Assembly (NCBI GenBank): GCA_001599715.1
Contig: BCHU01000005.1
Coordinates: 310,001 to 374,000, forward strand
DNA: 64,000 nt
DNA from: Phaeotremella fagi
Lineage: Eukaryota > Basidiomycota > Tremellomycetes > Tremellales > Phaeotremellaceae
Reading direction: 5' to 3'
Positions 44,022 through 56,507 of this stretch are shown here, one piece after another. The notes beneath the pieces were generated by a model. It did not search any database. It had not been told where the DNA came from and saw only the letters and a program-made list of their open reading frames with translations. Each line of letters begins with the position of its first letter. The stretch's first letter is position 1. The position numbers were made by a program, and so were the translations under genes.

Positions 44022-45397
44022 ATGACTCGTTCAACCAAATCCAGATCAAGATCTAGATCAAAATCAAAGTCAAGACCATCAAAGTCCAACTCAAGACGTC
44101 CTCAACCTCCCCCTTCACCAACACCTTCATCATCCGAGCAATCAGAATCAGAATCCCAGTCCCAATCAGAATCAGAAGATTCGTCCAACCCGTCAACCCC
44201 ACCTCCAGTTAAAAAAGCAAACAAGAAAACCATCAAGATCAAACCGAGTAAATCAACTTATAACCTCTATGACGAAGATGAATCATCTGGTTCAGATGAT
44301 CAGGTTGAACCGGAAACGAAATCGAAACAAGGTGGTAAATCACATCATACTCCGGCGTCTAGAGGATCCAAACGTTCAGAACTGGTTGCTGCACAACTTA
44401 AATCCAATTTGAAGACTACATTATCAAAATCCGAAACCAAACCTCGACGTCGAAACAAGAAAGATAAAATTAAGTTTGAGACGGAAGAGAGTGAAGAGAA
44501 TCTGGATGTTGAGAAAGATGATGATGATGGATTTGAAATTCCGCTTAGGGATAACAAGGAAAGATTTGATGACTCAAAGTAAGTTATCAGGAAGTTTAAT
44601 TCTTGCATTGTTTAGCTAACTGTACACAGGAGTAGAGGAATGATTGATGATCTTCATGGTGAATTGACATCTGTAATCTGACTCTATCCATTCATGCTAA
44701 TCCTCTATTACCCAGAATCAATCGTTCCAATCAAAGCCCGAAAAGTCGAGAATTTCCAAAAGAAAACTGATATCATTGTTCAAAATTTCGTTAAAGCTTT
44801 CAAATTGTTTGACGGTATTGAGATGAGGTATATTTCTTTGTTGCTTCAGAACTTATTATTTTCAGGCTGACCTCATCATAGTCGTCATTTGGAAAGTTGG
44901 ACGGAAGATGAGAAAAAGTTTATTGTTGGTCTTCATAAAGAATGGAAGGAGGGTAAAGACTATATCGATGGTCTTATAGTGAGTCGATGAATATAGTACT
45001 GACTGGAATATTTTTGGGCTGACTCGTTAATAGAAGGAAAACAAAGCTTTATATGCCAAGATTGAAGCTGAGAAAAGAGCGAAACAACAGTTCATTGTTT
45101 CAGCAGGAGAAGAATTCAGACAATTGTGTTAGACATCTCAGTATCAAATGTGGAACGTGTTCTCTGACAATGGTACAATCCTTTTAGTGGATCGACAAGA
45201 TGAAGAGATTGAAGAATTACGATCAGAATTTGAAAAAACGAAAGAGAAAATTATCGAAAAAGTACGTTGTGTCGCCGTTGATCGTTCCCAATCCTAATAT
45301 CTTGTAACAGACCACTCGTGCAACTGATAAGCACATCATTAAAAAAACATATCTTTATGGCCGTTCAAGAGCAATTCATGAAGGGGTGATCCATTAA
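44022..45397 (+). CDS. Coiled-coil protein with SR-rich N-terminus
   Basis: Not recognised. Exon 1 (44022-44578) encodes a basic Arg/Ser/Lys-rich start (RSRSRSKSKS), a Ser/Glu/Gln-rich stretch and acidic linkers. Later small exons encode MIDDLHESIVPIKARKVENF, then VQNFVKAFKLFDGIEM, HLESWTEDEKKFIVGLHKEW, a heptad-like helix (LIKENKALYAKIEAEKRAKQ), RQDEEIEELRSEFEKTKEKI and YLYGRSRAIHEGVIH, with TAA at 45395-45397. The phase works only if the second exon ends at CATG|GTGAAT. The last third is a long coiled coil. It could be a structural nuclear or kinetochore-type protein, but I cannot assign it. Confidence 0.65.
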
Positions 45398-45560
45398 GGA
45401 ATAGAGTGAGATGAGCTGGGAGTTAAGTAACGGCTACGGGGAATCCAAGGTGCTGGAAGATTAGACGGTGACATTCGAAGAAAGATAAAGGAACGACACC
45501 CATTTTATGTAGCCATTATACTATGACCAAACCATGTTATGCAATGTACTCGCAACTATC

Positions 45561-46449
45561 TCATCTCATCCAGATCTTACTCCACAAACTCTCATAGACC
45601 AACCCAAACCTCCGTTCTTGTAATTTAGAGATCAATCGACCTTCCCTCCCCAACCTCCATAAACCAATCGCAATAAATCCAACAAAACCAAAAACGATCC
45701 CTCTAAACCCAACAGCTCTTTTCTTACTGATAACCCTTTTCTCCGGGACCACGGGTGTATTAACACTAATATCAGATGGTGCCGAGGTAGTTCTTCCCAA
45801 AGATCTTCTCAACCAACTAACAGACTTCATACAACCAACAAAAGAATGATAAACACCTAAACCAATTAAACCCAAATAAGCCGAATAAGATAAAATCGGA
45901 TAAGAATTTATCGAATATCCAATAAAATCAAATGAAAATTCGCTTGGCCAAAGGTGGGAATCAGGGGTTGAAGGTAGATATCGATGGAGCACGATATGAT
46001 AGATCAGGAATGGGAGTAACATGTATCCAGCGTAGATGTGAGGTTGTTTCTTTATCGATTTTATGTAGATGAAATGGGATTTCGATTTGATGATGTTAAT
46101 TATTCTTTTTAAGAGACCTGAAGAAACATGAAGGAATAGCGGTAAGTAGATAGTCAATTTCTCCGAAGATAAATAATATTCTCTTGAGATCATCTAAATC
46201 AATTCATTCAGTTCAAACAGAACCTCCAAGATAAACGTTTTTACTTGCCATAGATTTATCTGCTAGATCTCCACCACCTAGGGTCGCAGCTATCGGTGAA
46301 ACTAAGTGGGCAGTTAGGAAGATGTTGAAAATCAACCCTGAGGTGTTTTGGATTCCTGTTAGGACTCGTAGGAATTGATTGGTGCTTGGTATATATCTTT
46401 GTAAATTTCTGTTGGGAGTTGAATCTGGGGTTGGAGGTGGAGATGTCAT
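45561..46449 (-). CDS. Mitochondrial MCP1-like membrane protein (DUF1691)
   Basis: Two exons, 46249-46449 and 45561-46193, 277 aa, start ATG 46447-46449. TM-type segments are LTGIQNTSGLIFNIFLTAHLV, REYYLSSEKLTIYLPLFLHVSS, HIYAGYMLLPFLIYHIVLH, LSYSAYLGLIGLGVYHSF and GIVFGFVGFIAIGLW. This layout fits Mcp1, an outer-membrane mitochondrial protein whose overexpression rescues loss of ER-mitochondria contacts in yeast. The intron appears to use a GC donor (ATG|GCAAGT), giving KSMMISREYYL; a GT donor 12 nt downstream would insert four residues. REYY with flanking residues fits the family better with the GC donor. Confidence 0.75.
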
Positions 46450-46670
46450 GTTTGTGTAAGAATGTTGAGATGTTGTTGAGAGATGTTTTGGTTGAACGTT
46501 TATTCTTCGTTCATGAAACTTAAGGCACAATTGTTTGTGGCCAATCGTAAGTGGCCATTTACACTATCAATCGAGTACTCGAATGCATCATCAAATCTAA
46601 ACCTCATTTAAAACTTCATAATCATAACTATCAAATCGAAACCAAACCCAAACCCTATCCCTTTCGATAC

Positions 46671-49005
46671 CTACTTGTTCCTACCAGTAATATCAGCCAT
46701 GATACCAACGAAAACTTTCTTCAAACCGGCCCTAGCCTCCCAAAGAGGATAAACACCGACCATAGCCAAACCGACGAACAACCAGATGAGCGAAATGATG
46801 ACCCAAGCTGTGAATCCACCGACTGGGTAGACGTGTGATGAGAAGAACAATGGCAGAGGGATAGCGAAGATCAAGATGAAAGTTAGGACTAGAGCTGACC
46901 ACGATGCGAATCTGAATGCTTTTTGGAGTCCGATCCTCTCTTCCAACAAATCGTCTTGCGATTCAGTTTCTGGTACCGCTGCAGCCTGTGATTCGTAACC
47001 CAACTCCTTTGATGAAGGATTAACTTTTTCGTCTGGTGTTGATACCGCTCGATTTTCAATTTCGTTCTCGATAATCTCAGAATTATCAGCGTTGATAGCT
47101 CTGGTAATATCCCAATCGAAGTTTTCGGGTTTAATCAATGACCAAACGATGGTGATGATACCTCCAACACCGATAGCTAACAAGTTACCAGTAAGCATTT
47201 CGTAATCACCAAAAGTTGTGTCGACGGTTACGACACCGCCGTTTAGATTCGCGGTGATACCTATCCAACCAGCGATAGCGGCTAGGAATCCAACGATGGC
47301 ACCGACAACGGCACCGGTTCCGTTACATTTATTCCAGGTGATACAGAGTGCGATGGGAACTACGGCTGAACCGATGATGGTACCCATCAATTCGTAGAGG
47401 TATCCCATGGAGACGCCGATGTAATTGAAAGCAGTGGCGATGGCACCCATGAAGATTGAGTAGGCTATGATACAGATGTGTGAAGACCAGAGAATTTGTT
47501 TTTCGGTAGGTTTCTTGTTGATGTAAACACCGTAGACGTCGTAGGTTAATACTGAGGATACTGCTATTTGTTCAGCTGAACAGGCGGAAGTGACGGCCAA
47601 GAAAAGTAAGATTAACATGGCGATAGCACCTGATTGACCCATGAGAGCGGCGGCGGCTATGCAAGAAATGTATGTTAACATCAAGTGAATGTATCAGGGA
47701 AGGACTCACCCTTGACAGCTGGTAAACCAGCAGAGACTTCAGCAGAAGTCAAAACGATACTAGGATTATCACCGTGTGCAAGAGCGACAGCAGCCAGACC
47801 CAAACTGGTAGCTATACCCATTGGAATCCCGAACCAAGCGATACCACCCCACAAGAAAGCCTTAACACTAGAAGCGGGTTCACTAGCAATAGCTCTCTGC
47901 CAATAAGCCTGATCGTTGAACACCGTCCCGAAATTCCCTACAATGTTAAGTACACCAAAGATCAAACCGCTCTTAGATCTCATGGTCAAATATGATCCCT
48001 CGGCGTTACCGCTGATTGGGTTTTCTTGGGAGGCGATATACAGTTTTTCCCACATTGCTTTAGGGGAACCTATGAGTGGTGAAACGGCGTAGGCGGTTAT
48101 CGCGAATGCTATTAGGATACAGTAGAGGACTAGGGTGTGGGAATAATCGGCGATTAGGGTTGCTCGCATCCCTCCTGCTAGGACGTAGATTGAGACTCCG
48201 AGGGGGATAAGGAAACAGGCTGCAACGGTGTTCATTCCTGTTAGATCTGCGACCGTTGCTGAACCACCGAGAATCAACATTGCTGTGAGATTGTCAATGG
48301 GCGTACTCTGTGGGGTAAGAGTGGTTTTGACTTACTGGAAACGATGACGTTCGTGGCTAAACCGAAGAAAAGGAATGTGATATGAGCGACGGTACCCCAA
48401 CGAGCTCTAATGATTTCAAGGAAACTATCGGAATAGTTTTATTAGTAAATGCAAGCTAATCAATGAATAGACTGGAACCTACGTATGACAGTAAGGAGCA
48501 TGCTGTTTAAGTTTCGAAGCGATCATGGCGAAAAGTAAAATCTGGATGGTAGCTCCGGAAGCGTACCACCATGGACCAGAGATACCGAATTTATAAGCGG
48601 TAGCACTGGATTGTAAAAGTGTCGCGGCCCATGTCCAGGCGCTAACGATTCCTGCGGCGATTAATCCTGGTGGGACACTGGTGAATTTTTTGGGTATTAG
48701 TTGGGTACTGGTGTGAGATGGATTCTGAGGGACTTACCTTCTACTGGCTGAATTGAATTCTTCGGCGGAAGTCGTTTTGTGGTTCGTGTATCGGGTTTGG
48801 ATTTTGGTTAATCTAAACGTTTATAATTAGGTTTTTCGTTGTGAAGAGGTGATAGTGAGCCTTACCCAACCATGAAAGCACTGAAGAAAAGACCCATTCC
48901 AATCTAAATATCAAAGGAATCAGTCTCGTCTCCCATGAGGAATACATTGCGAAAACTCACAACGACACCATAACCCGCTGCCTGGGGTAAAATAGATTCT
49001 GACAT
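46671..49005 (-). CDS. DUR3: Urea active transporter, sodium:solute symporter family
   Basis: High-affinity urea (and often polyamine) importer of the plasma membrane. Start ATG 49003-49005 ([15 protein letters not shown]), stop TAG 46671. Exons run through [11 protein letters not shown], the diagnostic [21 protein letters not shown] with [100 protein letters not shown] and [22 protein letters not shown]. About 14-15 hydrophobic helices are expected. A cytosolic loop rich in Glu/Asn/Asp (near 46960-47100) precedes the last two TM helices. It is not clustered with other urea genes in this window. Four GATAA cores lie upstream. Confidence 0.9.
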
Positions 49006-50485
49006 CTTAAAATATAAATCTTTCTTTAGTGACTATGAAAACTGTATAGAGAACGGAAGGGAAAGGGCAAAAAAATTCCCATCCATCATATATAAGTGAA
49101 AAAAAAATATATGTTATCATGGCTTCCCCTACGGCGCTCCGCGCTAGAACAGATAAGAAGTGATTTTCCTTGATATCATGGCTTGTGAAGCCAATCACAT
49201 AATGATTGATAGTGTGACCTATTCCTCCACAGGAACGGAACTTTGAAAAAAGTGTAAGATAACGAAGAAGCTTATCTTCCATCGGAACCTAATCCAGTGA
49301 GAAACCTCTTTTCGATTGGGTCCCCGATGATTTCTTTTCCCTTAACTTGCACTAAAGAATGTTTCTTCCCTGAAGAACTTTTTTCTCATATCCAATCAAA
49401 TCTGTTAAGCTGTCTCTTTATGAATAATAATGCGATCATATCGGGAATCTATGGACTGCGTTGAAATTCCAAATCTGACATCTCATTGAGGTTCATGTCG
49501 TGCTAGGTTGAGATTATTTGGAATACATAAGTAACATACAAACCTAAAGATTCTCTTTTCCTTATCATGATTATGCTTGAGGGGACGTGCGACGTGTGAA
49601 TTTGTTTTCTTGTCATTCGAGATAAGAAAAAATTGGTTTCCGCTCAGATACTTGATAGCTTTGCTTTGACATTGCGTGACAACTTTGCTCTGTATATGCT
49701 AATTCGCTTCGGTGAAACCTTAACACCAAGACTTCTGGCCATTTATCAACGTTTCCTTATATGTAATTACTTGACGTGATCATCAAAAACTGCAGTTGAC
49801 GAGAAGTCATACTGAACTGCAATTTAAGACTGTGTTATAGGTTAATTGGGAATCAAGTAATACTCATGTCTTGAGTTTCGTACCAATAGCACTGTATCAG
49901 TCTCAGGAACACTTTTTTTCGTGGCATTGTAAATTTGAACGCTTCCTCGATGGATTGAGTTCTTGATGATCATCTACTTGCATCTAGGGAATCACTGCAG
50001 TCTCTATGACTACGAGAAATGGTTTGCGTCAATACAATCTGTTGTTATGCCGTTCATAAAGATTTTGCTTGAAGAGAGCTTCATGATCGTAGACACATAT
50101 ATGTGTTGCAGGACTTGTCGATGATTCAGTGTGGCGCCAGGACTGAGTTTCGACGTTTCGAAAAGACTAGGCGAAAAAATTGTATTCGAATGATATCGTT
50201 GTCTTTAGATTGCGGTAACATGATTTACATATACTGTACAACCCACCTCCTTTCTCTTTTGTGGTTGGAATACATGATGGGTTGGTCGTGATCACAACGT
50301 CGTCCTTTGAGATTTCGTGTTTCTTGGCAAAGATTTTGATGGTACCTTTGAGCTCTGTATGAAACACATAAACCTTGTTGGTATAACTCCACGTTCAGAA
50401 CTTCACATCGTGTATTGAATAAACAATCTTCCCCATTTCATAGCGATAAACTACACTTACTATAACACCTAGCGCATAAATCAAA
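49006..50485. other. 1.5-kb intergenic region upstream of DUR3
   Basis: No gene seen. On the minus strand a TATA-like CTTATATATGATGG lies near 49083-49096, about 80-90 bp before the DUR3 ATG. GATAA cores (either strand) occur at 49114-49118, 49152-49156, 49258-49262 and 49272-49276. The distal part (49300-50480) is AT-rich; its left part belongs to the DUR3 promoter and its right part to that of the next gene. Confidence 0.45.
49114..49276 (-). promoter_or_regulatory. GATAA motif cluster upstream of DUR3
   Basis: Four GATAA cores (two on each strand, at 49114, 49152, 49258 and 49272) lie 110-270 bp before the start. Fungal urea transporters are commonly controlled by GATA-type nitrogen regulators that bind this core. 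The assignment is inference from motif and gene identity; such short motifs also arise by chance in AT-rich DNA. Confidence 0.4.
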
Positions 50486-51206
50486 ATGATGATGTTGAAG
50501 AAAATGTATCTCATTGCCATGATCTTTGTTGGAATTGGTAGGTTTGATCATCCTCATATTCACCGAGTACGAGTGCGAGTACGGTAACCAACCCAAACAA
50601 TAGTCGTCAATTCCAAACCCGTTTCTCAGAACTCCATCGAACGTTCCACTTCCTGTACACCAATTTGTTCAAGCTCAAGTGATATCAGTACACTCAATCA
50701 AGTTGTCAGCGTAAGTGACATGATTTTATTCAACGAAGGTGAAAGGTATTGATCAATGAACAGTGTGGATCAGGTTCGACCATTGATGTAGGTAAGTAGC
50801 AAAAGTCGTACTGGCTATACCACCTCATTCAACTAACAAGTGATAAACTCACAGCTTGCGTTTGTTCATTCTATTCAGTTCTTTCATCATCGTGTCGAGA
50901 GTGTTTACACGAACTTCAAGGTGTCACAGGTGAGTCAAAATCAGTACATTGATCACGACTAATCATATATCAGACGCTCAATGGGATTCAGCTTGTCGAA
51001 CAACTACTTCAGGTGGTACAGGTACAACAGGCGGTTCATCCACTTCTTCCTCTTCATCAAATTCATCCAACAACAGTAACACAGGTTCTTCAAGTTCAAC
51101 ATCTAAATCAAGTGCTTCCCGTTCTATTTCAGACTTCACCAAACACCATCAATATTTGATGCGAGGGATGTTGACTGGGATTTTATTTGGGTGGTTTTGG
51201 CATTGA
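50486..51206 (+). CDS. Secreted Cys/Ser-rich surface protein
   Basis: Start ATG 50486, stop TGA 51204-51206, five exons (first ends at the GTAGGT near 50539). A hydrophobic N-terminus follows a short basic patch (MMMLKKMYLIAMIFVGIV), fitting a signal peptide. The mature part has a Cys pattern SCTPICSS...CGSGS...ACVCSFYSVL...SCRECLHEL...DSACR, then a Gly/Thr and long Ser/Asn-rich linker, and a hydrophobic C-terminus (MRGMLTGILFGWFW). The layout (signal, Cys domain, Ser/Thr stalk, hydrophobic end) is that of a small GPI- or membrane-anchored surface protein. The Cys spacing is not a clear CFEM match. Function unknown. Confidence 0.7.
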
Positions 51207-51681
51207 TTTATAAGTTTTTATCGCGATTTTTCATTATGTTTATAATGGTTCTGTATATAATTCGATAGAATCCTTGAGGTTCTATTACCCATGTTTATAC
51301 ATTTCATCGTAGAAGTCTGAACCATTTTCTGAGTCCATGATGTGTATAAAACTCGATGAAGTGGGTGGTACATGGTAAAACCCAATATGCAGTTCATTTT
51401 CCAACGTCCATGGAGGCTCGTAGCGATTTTGACTGCGTGTAGTCTTCGACACTGATCCGTGACTATCTTCAGAGCATCAGTCAGCCTTCTCCGTAGATTT
51501 TCACGATCCGAACAGTGGCCTCAAAAACATCGAGGGCTCCATCCTGAATCCCAGCAGGATAATACTATTGCAGGTCAGTTTATGAAAGGGAGGTGGTATA
51601 CCCAAAATTTTAATCTACAACTCACAAAGATCTGTCGATAGTATCCCAGCAGAGAACACAAATCCAGAATCCAGTATTCTC
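51207..51681. other. Gap between convergent genes
   Basis: 475 bp between the Cys/Ser-rich protein gene and the SAC3-like gene. The short open frame at 51459-51641 shows no coding character. Confidence 0.4.
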
Positions 51682-53133
51682 TCATCTCAGTTTGATCTTC
51701 CCATTCTCCACTTTCCCACCCTTCCCAATAACCCAATTTTCGACTTCATTAGTGGATCCGGTAAACCCAAGAAACCTCATTCCCCAAGTGAGATCAACTT
51801 CGATATAAGACTTCTTCAAGACGTTCCAAGCTCTTTCCCTTACTCCATCAGCCATCCAGGAAAGAATTACTTTTTCGTGTTGAGACACGATAGATTTAGA
51901 ATTAAGTAGATCGAAGAAAATTACTGGGTTGAATTGATCCGTGGAGATGGATTTGAATGTTTTCAGCCCTGAGTGAAGAAGATTTTGGTCGATGAATGGT
52001 TTTTGGGGGGTGGTTTTGTCGTTATGGGTGTTTAGGTCCGAATCAAGATCCGCGAAAGGTGTTCGGAGATGCTTGTGATTAGATGAAGTCAGCTCGATGA
52101 GCAAGTTGTTGAAGTTCGTTAAAGAAGTAGTAGAGGAGAGATGATAAAGCAGATAAAGCGAAGTAAATTCAACCCTGTTGTCTAGCTTCTCATCCAGTGT
52201 CAAAGCAGATATCCCATCTTCCAAAGTAGCTCCCTCCTTGCCATTACCCTTCCTCTTCATCTCTTCAAAGGCTGTGTAAAGACCTGGAACAAGTCCAGCG
52301 AGGGATGACGTTAACTGTGGAATATTTTTCACTAGAATAGCTGTCTTCGCTGAAGTTTCGAAGACTAGGTAGTGTTAGCTTGTCAAGGTGAGTGATAGAA
52401 TTTTGAGAAAAGGTCTGAAGTTCACTTACCTTCGATAGCAAATCTATCAATTCTGTGAGAAGCTACGACGCCCTCTCTGAGTTTCCCTGTAACCCACAAT
52501 CAGTACGTTGCTTCCCACCTCAACGACTCAAATGTGACTAACGAAGGAGAAGAACGATACTACCTAGACTCTCTATTTCTTCAGATGAACTGCTGGCGGG
52601 TGAAGTATCTCTAGGAGTCTTGAAGGTGAGATAATGTTTGTCCAGCTAAACGCATTCAGTCTCCTGAACTCTTATCTGATCATCAAAACCAACCCTTTCA
52701 TCGATATATTTACGGAACATCTCCTGTGTCTCATGATTCTTCAATCTTTACCCAACAATCAGCTCGAATGCCAATGCTAAACAGAGGCCACGATTGGAAC
52801 ATACGCGTCACCTTCAGCTCCATCTCCACCAGATCGACTGACACTAGCTAACATCTCCATGTCATTTGCTTTACTCGACACACCACCTAAATTCTCTTTT
52901 GCAGGTTTGAGATCAGAAGCAGGTGATGCCAATGGGACGGTTGACCAGTCTTTACGCGATCGAAGAGGGGTGCAGCCGTTAGAGGGTCGTGAAACATTAT
53001 TTTGATATTGATTGTTGTTTCTCTCGGAGGAGGTTTGACCTGATGTGGTGGGTATTGTTGGTTGACTCGGGTTGTTGATCGGGTTTATTGGTCTCTGGAT
53101 TTGTCTTAGATGTGGTGGTTGATACCGTTGCAT
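51682..53133 (-). CDS. SAC3/GANP-family protein
   Basis: Start ATG 53131-53133 (MQRYQPPHLRQIQRP), stop at 51682; five exons, first 52805-53133, last reaching back to about 52373. The first 110 residues are disordered, Asn/Pro/Ser-rich. Then come NHETQEMFRKYIDERLDKHY, GVVASHRIDRFAIEVFETS, AILVKNIPQLTSSLAGLVPGLYTAF and helical pairs such as EFTSLYLLYHLSS and FFDLLNSKSIVSQHEKVILSWMADGVRERAWNVL. The order fits the PCI-like SAC3/GANP domain, which in Sac3/Thp3-type proteins links to mRNA export or processing complexes. It is shorter (about 400 aa) than full Sac3, closer to the Thp3/SAC3D1 type. I am moderately sure of the family, not of the complex. Confidence 0.6.
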
Positions 53134-53742
53134 TGTGCTAAGGTAGCTTAAGCAACTAGGTGAAGTAGATGTATAGATGGCTCAAATCGACATAGTTTCG
53201 AATGTTTATGGTTCTATTTCCGCCGGAATGGATGGTAGGTTCCCTCTTAATCTGGTGTCTATCTACGGGCTTCTACCAGACTTGAAATGGCACAATTGCA
53301 TGCATATTGTCCAGGAGATCATCTGACAAGGTGTGCATAAACTGACTGCTCGTTTACCAGCTCTTAGCTGGGGAGAAATTTCATGTTCGATATCGCAACG
53401 AAATGAATGATTGATGACATCGGGTCTGTCGTTTCCTCGAGGCTTCCTATGTTTTCGGAGATGGTTGGGAACACACTCTCCTCAACAACGACAACCACGA
53501 CGTCGTTGATGACTGACAGGGGCTGAGGGAAGAGGTCAGAGGTAAGAGGTAAGAGGGAAGAAGAAAGAGGTTCCGTTTGAATAGAAGCGATTGTTGTTCC
53601 TGTATATAGATTCCGGTGACTAACAACCCCCTCCACATTTCATGTCGACGTAGACTGATCTTGTTAAGTTATATATAACACTTGTTTCCTACTCCTTCCC
53701 ATTCATCATTCTACTATATCCCGATTCAACATCACGACCATC
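53134..53742. promoter_or_regulatory. Divergent promoter region, SAC3-like / reductase gene
   Basis: 609 bp between diverging starts. TTAAGTTATATATAACA at 53663-53679 is an imperfect palindrome with a TATA-box core about 70 bp before the reductase ATG at 53743. Small open frames at 53364-53638 (minus) look non-coding. Confidence 0.45.
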
Positions 53743-55350
53743 ATGACAGAATCTGTTCCTAAAACTATGAGAGCCTTTGTCCAACAAAAGGTAGGTGACT
53801 GTTCTATTGCTGTCCTAACAACCATTTCCTGACTTCAATCAATCTTAGGAACATCACGCAGAAGTTGTTGAGCATCCAGTCCCCGAACTTGGAGATAACG
53901 AGGTATTGATCAAAGTTTCCTACGTTGCTCAAAATCCTACCGGTAAGTCATCCTTTGGATACTATTCAATCAATTGCAAGACTGACGATCACTTATCTTA
54001 GATTGGAAACACGTTAATAGATTAGCGACACCTGGCATCACGATCGGTTGCGATTACTCTGGTGTCGTCGTAAAACTCGGTCCTAACGTTATCAACGAAT
54101 CTCTTCAAATAGGCGATAAAGTAGCAGGGATGGTTCATGGTGGGAAATATACCGATAAGGTAATGTTTATCGTCAATAGATAAGGATATTTGGTGACTTT
54201 GTGATTAACATTCATAATCTTCACAGGGATCTTTCGCTGAATATCTCAAGGCGGAATCTGATATCACCTTCAAAGTACCTGATGGATGTTCATTGGATCA
54301 AGCTGTATCATATGGTGTTCCCTTTGCTACTGCCGCTGAGGTGAGCTTTGTCACCTGCCATCGCCTAGCGATCAACTTCTCACTATATTATAGGCACTTT
54401 ATACTAGATTGGGTGTCCCTTATCCAGGTGATCCCAAAGCTTATGGTTCTCCTTGGGTATGTAAAACATTCACAAGAGTAATCTCAACTATACCGGTCCT
54501 GACACTTCCAGATCTTGATTTATGGTGGTTCAAGTAGTGTCGGATTGTTCGCTGTCCAGATGGCTAAGATTTCTGGATACAAAGTGTGTATCAAATTCAA
54601 CATATGGAATAAAATTCACTAAAATCGATCATTTCAATAGGTTATCGCATGTTGTGGTCCTCACAACTTTGATTTAGTCAAATCATACGGTGCTGATGAG
54701 GTTGTTGATGTAAGTTTTCCCCTTCTTCGTCCCTCTCCCTGATGCCAAATCCAAGACTGACTTGTACTAGTACCACGACGTCCAAAAAGCCATTTCCGAA
54801 ATCGTTTCAAAAACTTCGTCCAAGTTGTACAAAGCCCTTGATACCATCAGTGAACCAACATCCCGCGACATCGTTATCGAAAGTCTCTCTTCGGACCCGA
54901 AAGAAATCAGGAAAATGATCAGTCTCCTCACACCCCCTGAAGAGGTTAGAGAAAGATGTAAAGCAAAAGGATTAGAATTCGAGAGTATACTCGCTTACTC
55001 TTTGTATGGCAAGGTGAGTGAATCTGATGTCCGAACAGTGTGCTAGTGGGTTATATTAACTTTCTCATTTTACAGGCTTTCACTTTCATACCAGGAAGAG
55101 ATCTTCCACGTAGTCAGGCCGATCGAGATTTCTATGCCAAACTTTGCAAGATCACACCAGAACTGATCACTAAATACAACATCAAACCTAATCCTTTGAA
55201 ACTTTTGGACGGTGGTTTGGACGGAATCAACGCTGGTTTCGAATTGATGAAGGTTAGTCGATAATCGTATCTAGTGTTTGTGGTCACTGATCTTCTTCAT
55301 AGGCCAATAAGATATCTGGTGGTAAATTCATCTACAAAGTTTCAGCCTAG
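53743..55350 (+). CDS. MDR-family zinc-independent oxidoreductase (trans-enoyl reductase / quinone-reductase type)
   Basis: Medium-chain dehydrogenase/reductase using NAD(P)H. Start ATG 53743, stop TAG 55348-55350, nine or so exons with introns of about 50-60 nt. N-terminal GroES-like part: MRAFVQQKEHHAEVVEHPVPELGDNEVLIKV, AQNPTDWKH, GCDYSGVVVKLG, GDKVAGMVHGG and GSFAEYLKAES. Rossmann part: ILIYGGSSSVGLFAVQMAKISGYKVIACCG (GGSSSVG nucleotide loop), SYGADEVVDYHD. The C-terminal end has LLDGGLDGINAGFELMKANKISGGKF. No zinc-ligand Cys/His set is present. This matches fungal ToxD/zeta-crystallin-like enoyl reductases, but no polyketide synthase lies nearby, so a general redox role is more likely. 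Confidence 0.85.
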
Positions 55351-55593
55351 TTTATATAGAGTTTTCTCTCGTTTGTTGTACTGACTACAATGATGAATTA
55401 CCGTGTGGTGTGATCCTTAATATTCCTCAATGTGCAGTAGCTTCCGTTCAACCTTTGTCTGACGGTAGCCTTTCCCAGCAAACAAGCAAGCCAGTACCTG
55501 TACTGCTCAAATTAGAAGATCCCTCACCCCAATTTTCATCACTTTCTCTTCTTCAATCGATTTTTCATTCTTCAAATTTTATCGTATCCAATC

Positions 55594-56507
55594 ATGAGTG
55601 AGAACAGTGAGAAAGAAAACAAGAGCAGTGAGTTTTTGCATGATGTTCTTGATCTAGAAAATGAACGAAATGTGTTAGCAACCACCCAAAATTTAAACTC
55701 AGAACTCGAGTCAATCAAGTGGGACGCCTCCTGTGGAATATGTCAACTTCCATTGTAAGTATCCCACATTGCAGCTGTAGGAGCTGACACGTAGGATAGG
55801 GCTGTTGCACACACCACTCAATGTGGCCATACATTCTGCGGGTATTGTCTGATACGAAACGGGAAAGTGAGTAACGCCTTCTCCAACATTTCATCAAACA
55901 CTCTAACCTATCCCATCAGTTCAATGTCAACAATATACGTTGTCCAATGTGTCGAGGTCAGTTGAACAGTCAATTCACTGCATCACCTTCAAGCGATCTC
56001 AGAGCTTCTCAATATGTCAAGCTGTTGGATGGAAACAATATCTCAGAACTCGAACAGGCTAGATCGTAAGTCTGGTTTTACGAAGTTGATTGATAGTCTA
56101 ATTGTAAATATGTCAGAGAGTGGCAAACACAGCTCGACAGTATTACCAATCCCAAGATAGCAGCTCTGTTCGGAGTCAAGCCTTCTAAAACTACACCGTT
56201 CAACCCTCCTCCACCCACACCGTACGAGACACAAAGGAGCGACTCGGGTTATGAACGCGTTTTACTCATGTTTCCTGGATCCGATCCTTCAACCACCATC
56301 TATGCTGTAAACCAGACCGGGGACCTCTCAACAGAGGGTATGAGAGAGTTGTTGGAACACGTAAATAGAGTTCGAGGAGACGGCCCAAGCTCTGAAGCTA
56401 ACGATTCGGTTCAAGTTATCACGAGTAGTAGGGAACACGTGGTAACCACAAGATTGAGTGATCTTGCTTCTCTCGCAGCGGATGGTTGGAGTGATCTCCA
56501 GGAGTAG
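55594..56507 (+). CDS. C3HC4 RING-finger protein, copy 1
   Basis: Start ATG 55594 (MSENSEKENKSSEF), stop TAG 56505-56507, four exons. The RING is complete: CGICQLPLAVAHTTQCGHTFCGYC, then an intron, then IRCPMCRG, so C-C-C-H-C-C-C-C ligands are all present (about residues 45-85). The rest has no known domain: SQYVKLLDGNNISELEQAR, KIAALFGVKPS, a Pro-rich piece and an acidic end. RING proteins of this type are E3 ubiquitin ligases as a rule; the substrate is unknown. The next gene is a tandem relative with the same RING and the same RxLFGxx element. A GC-rich acceptor choice (GATAG|GGCTG) sets the frame after the first intron. Confidence 0.8.

Noticed and set aside
53743..55350. Secondary-metabolite cluster gene
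   Set aside because: The reductase resembles enoyl reductases of such clusters, but no polyketide synthase, NRPS or tailoring genes lie nearby.
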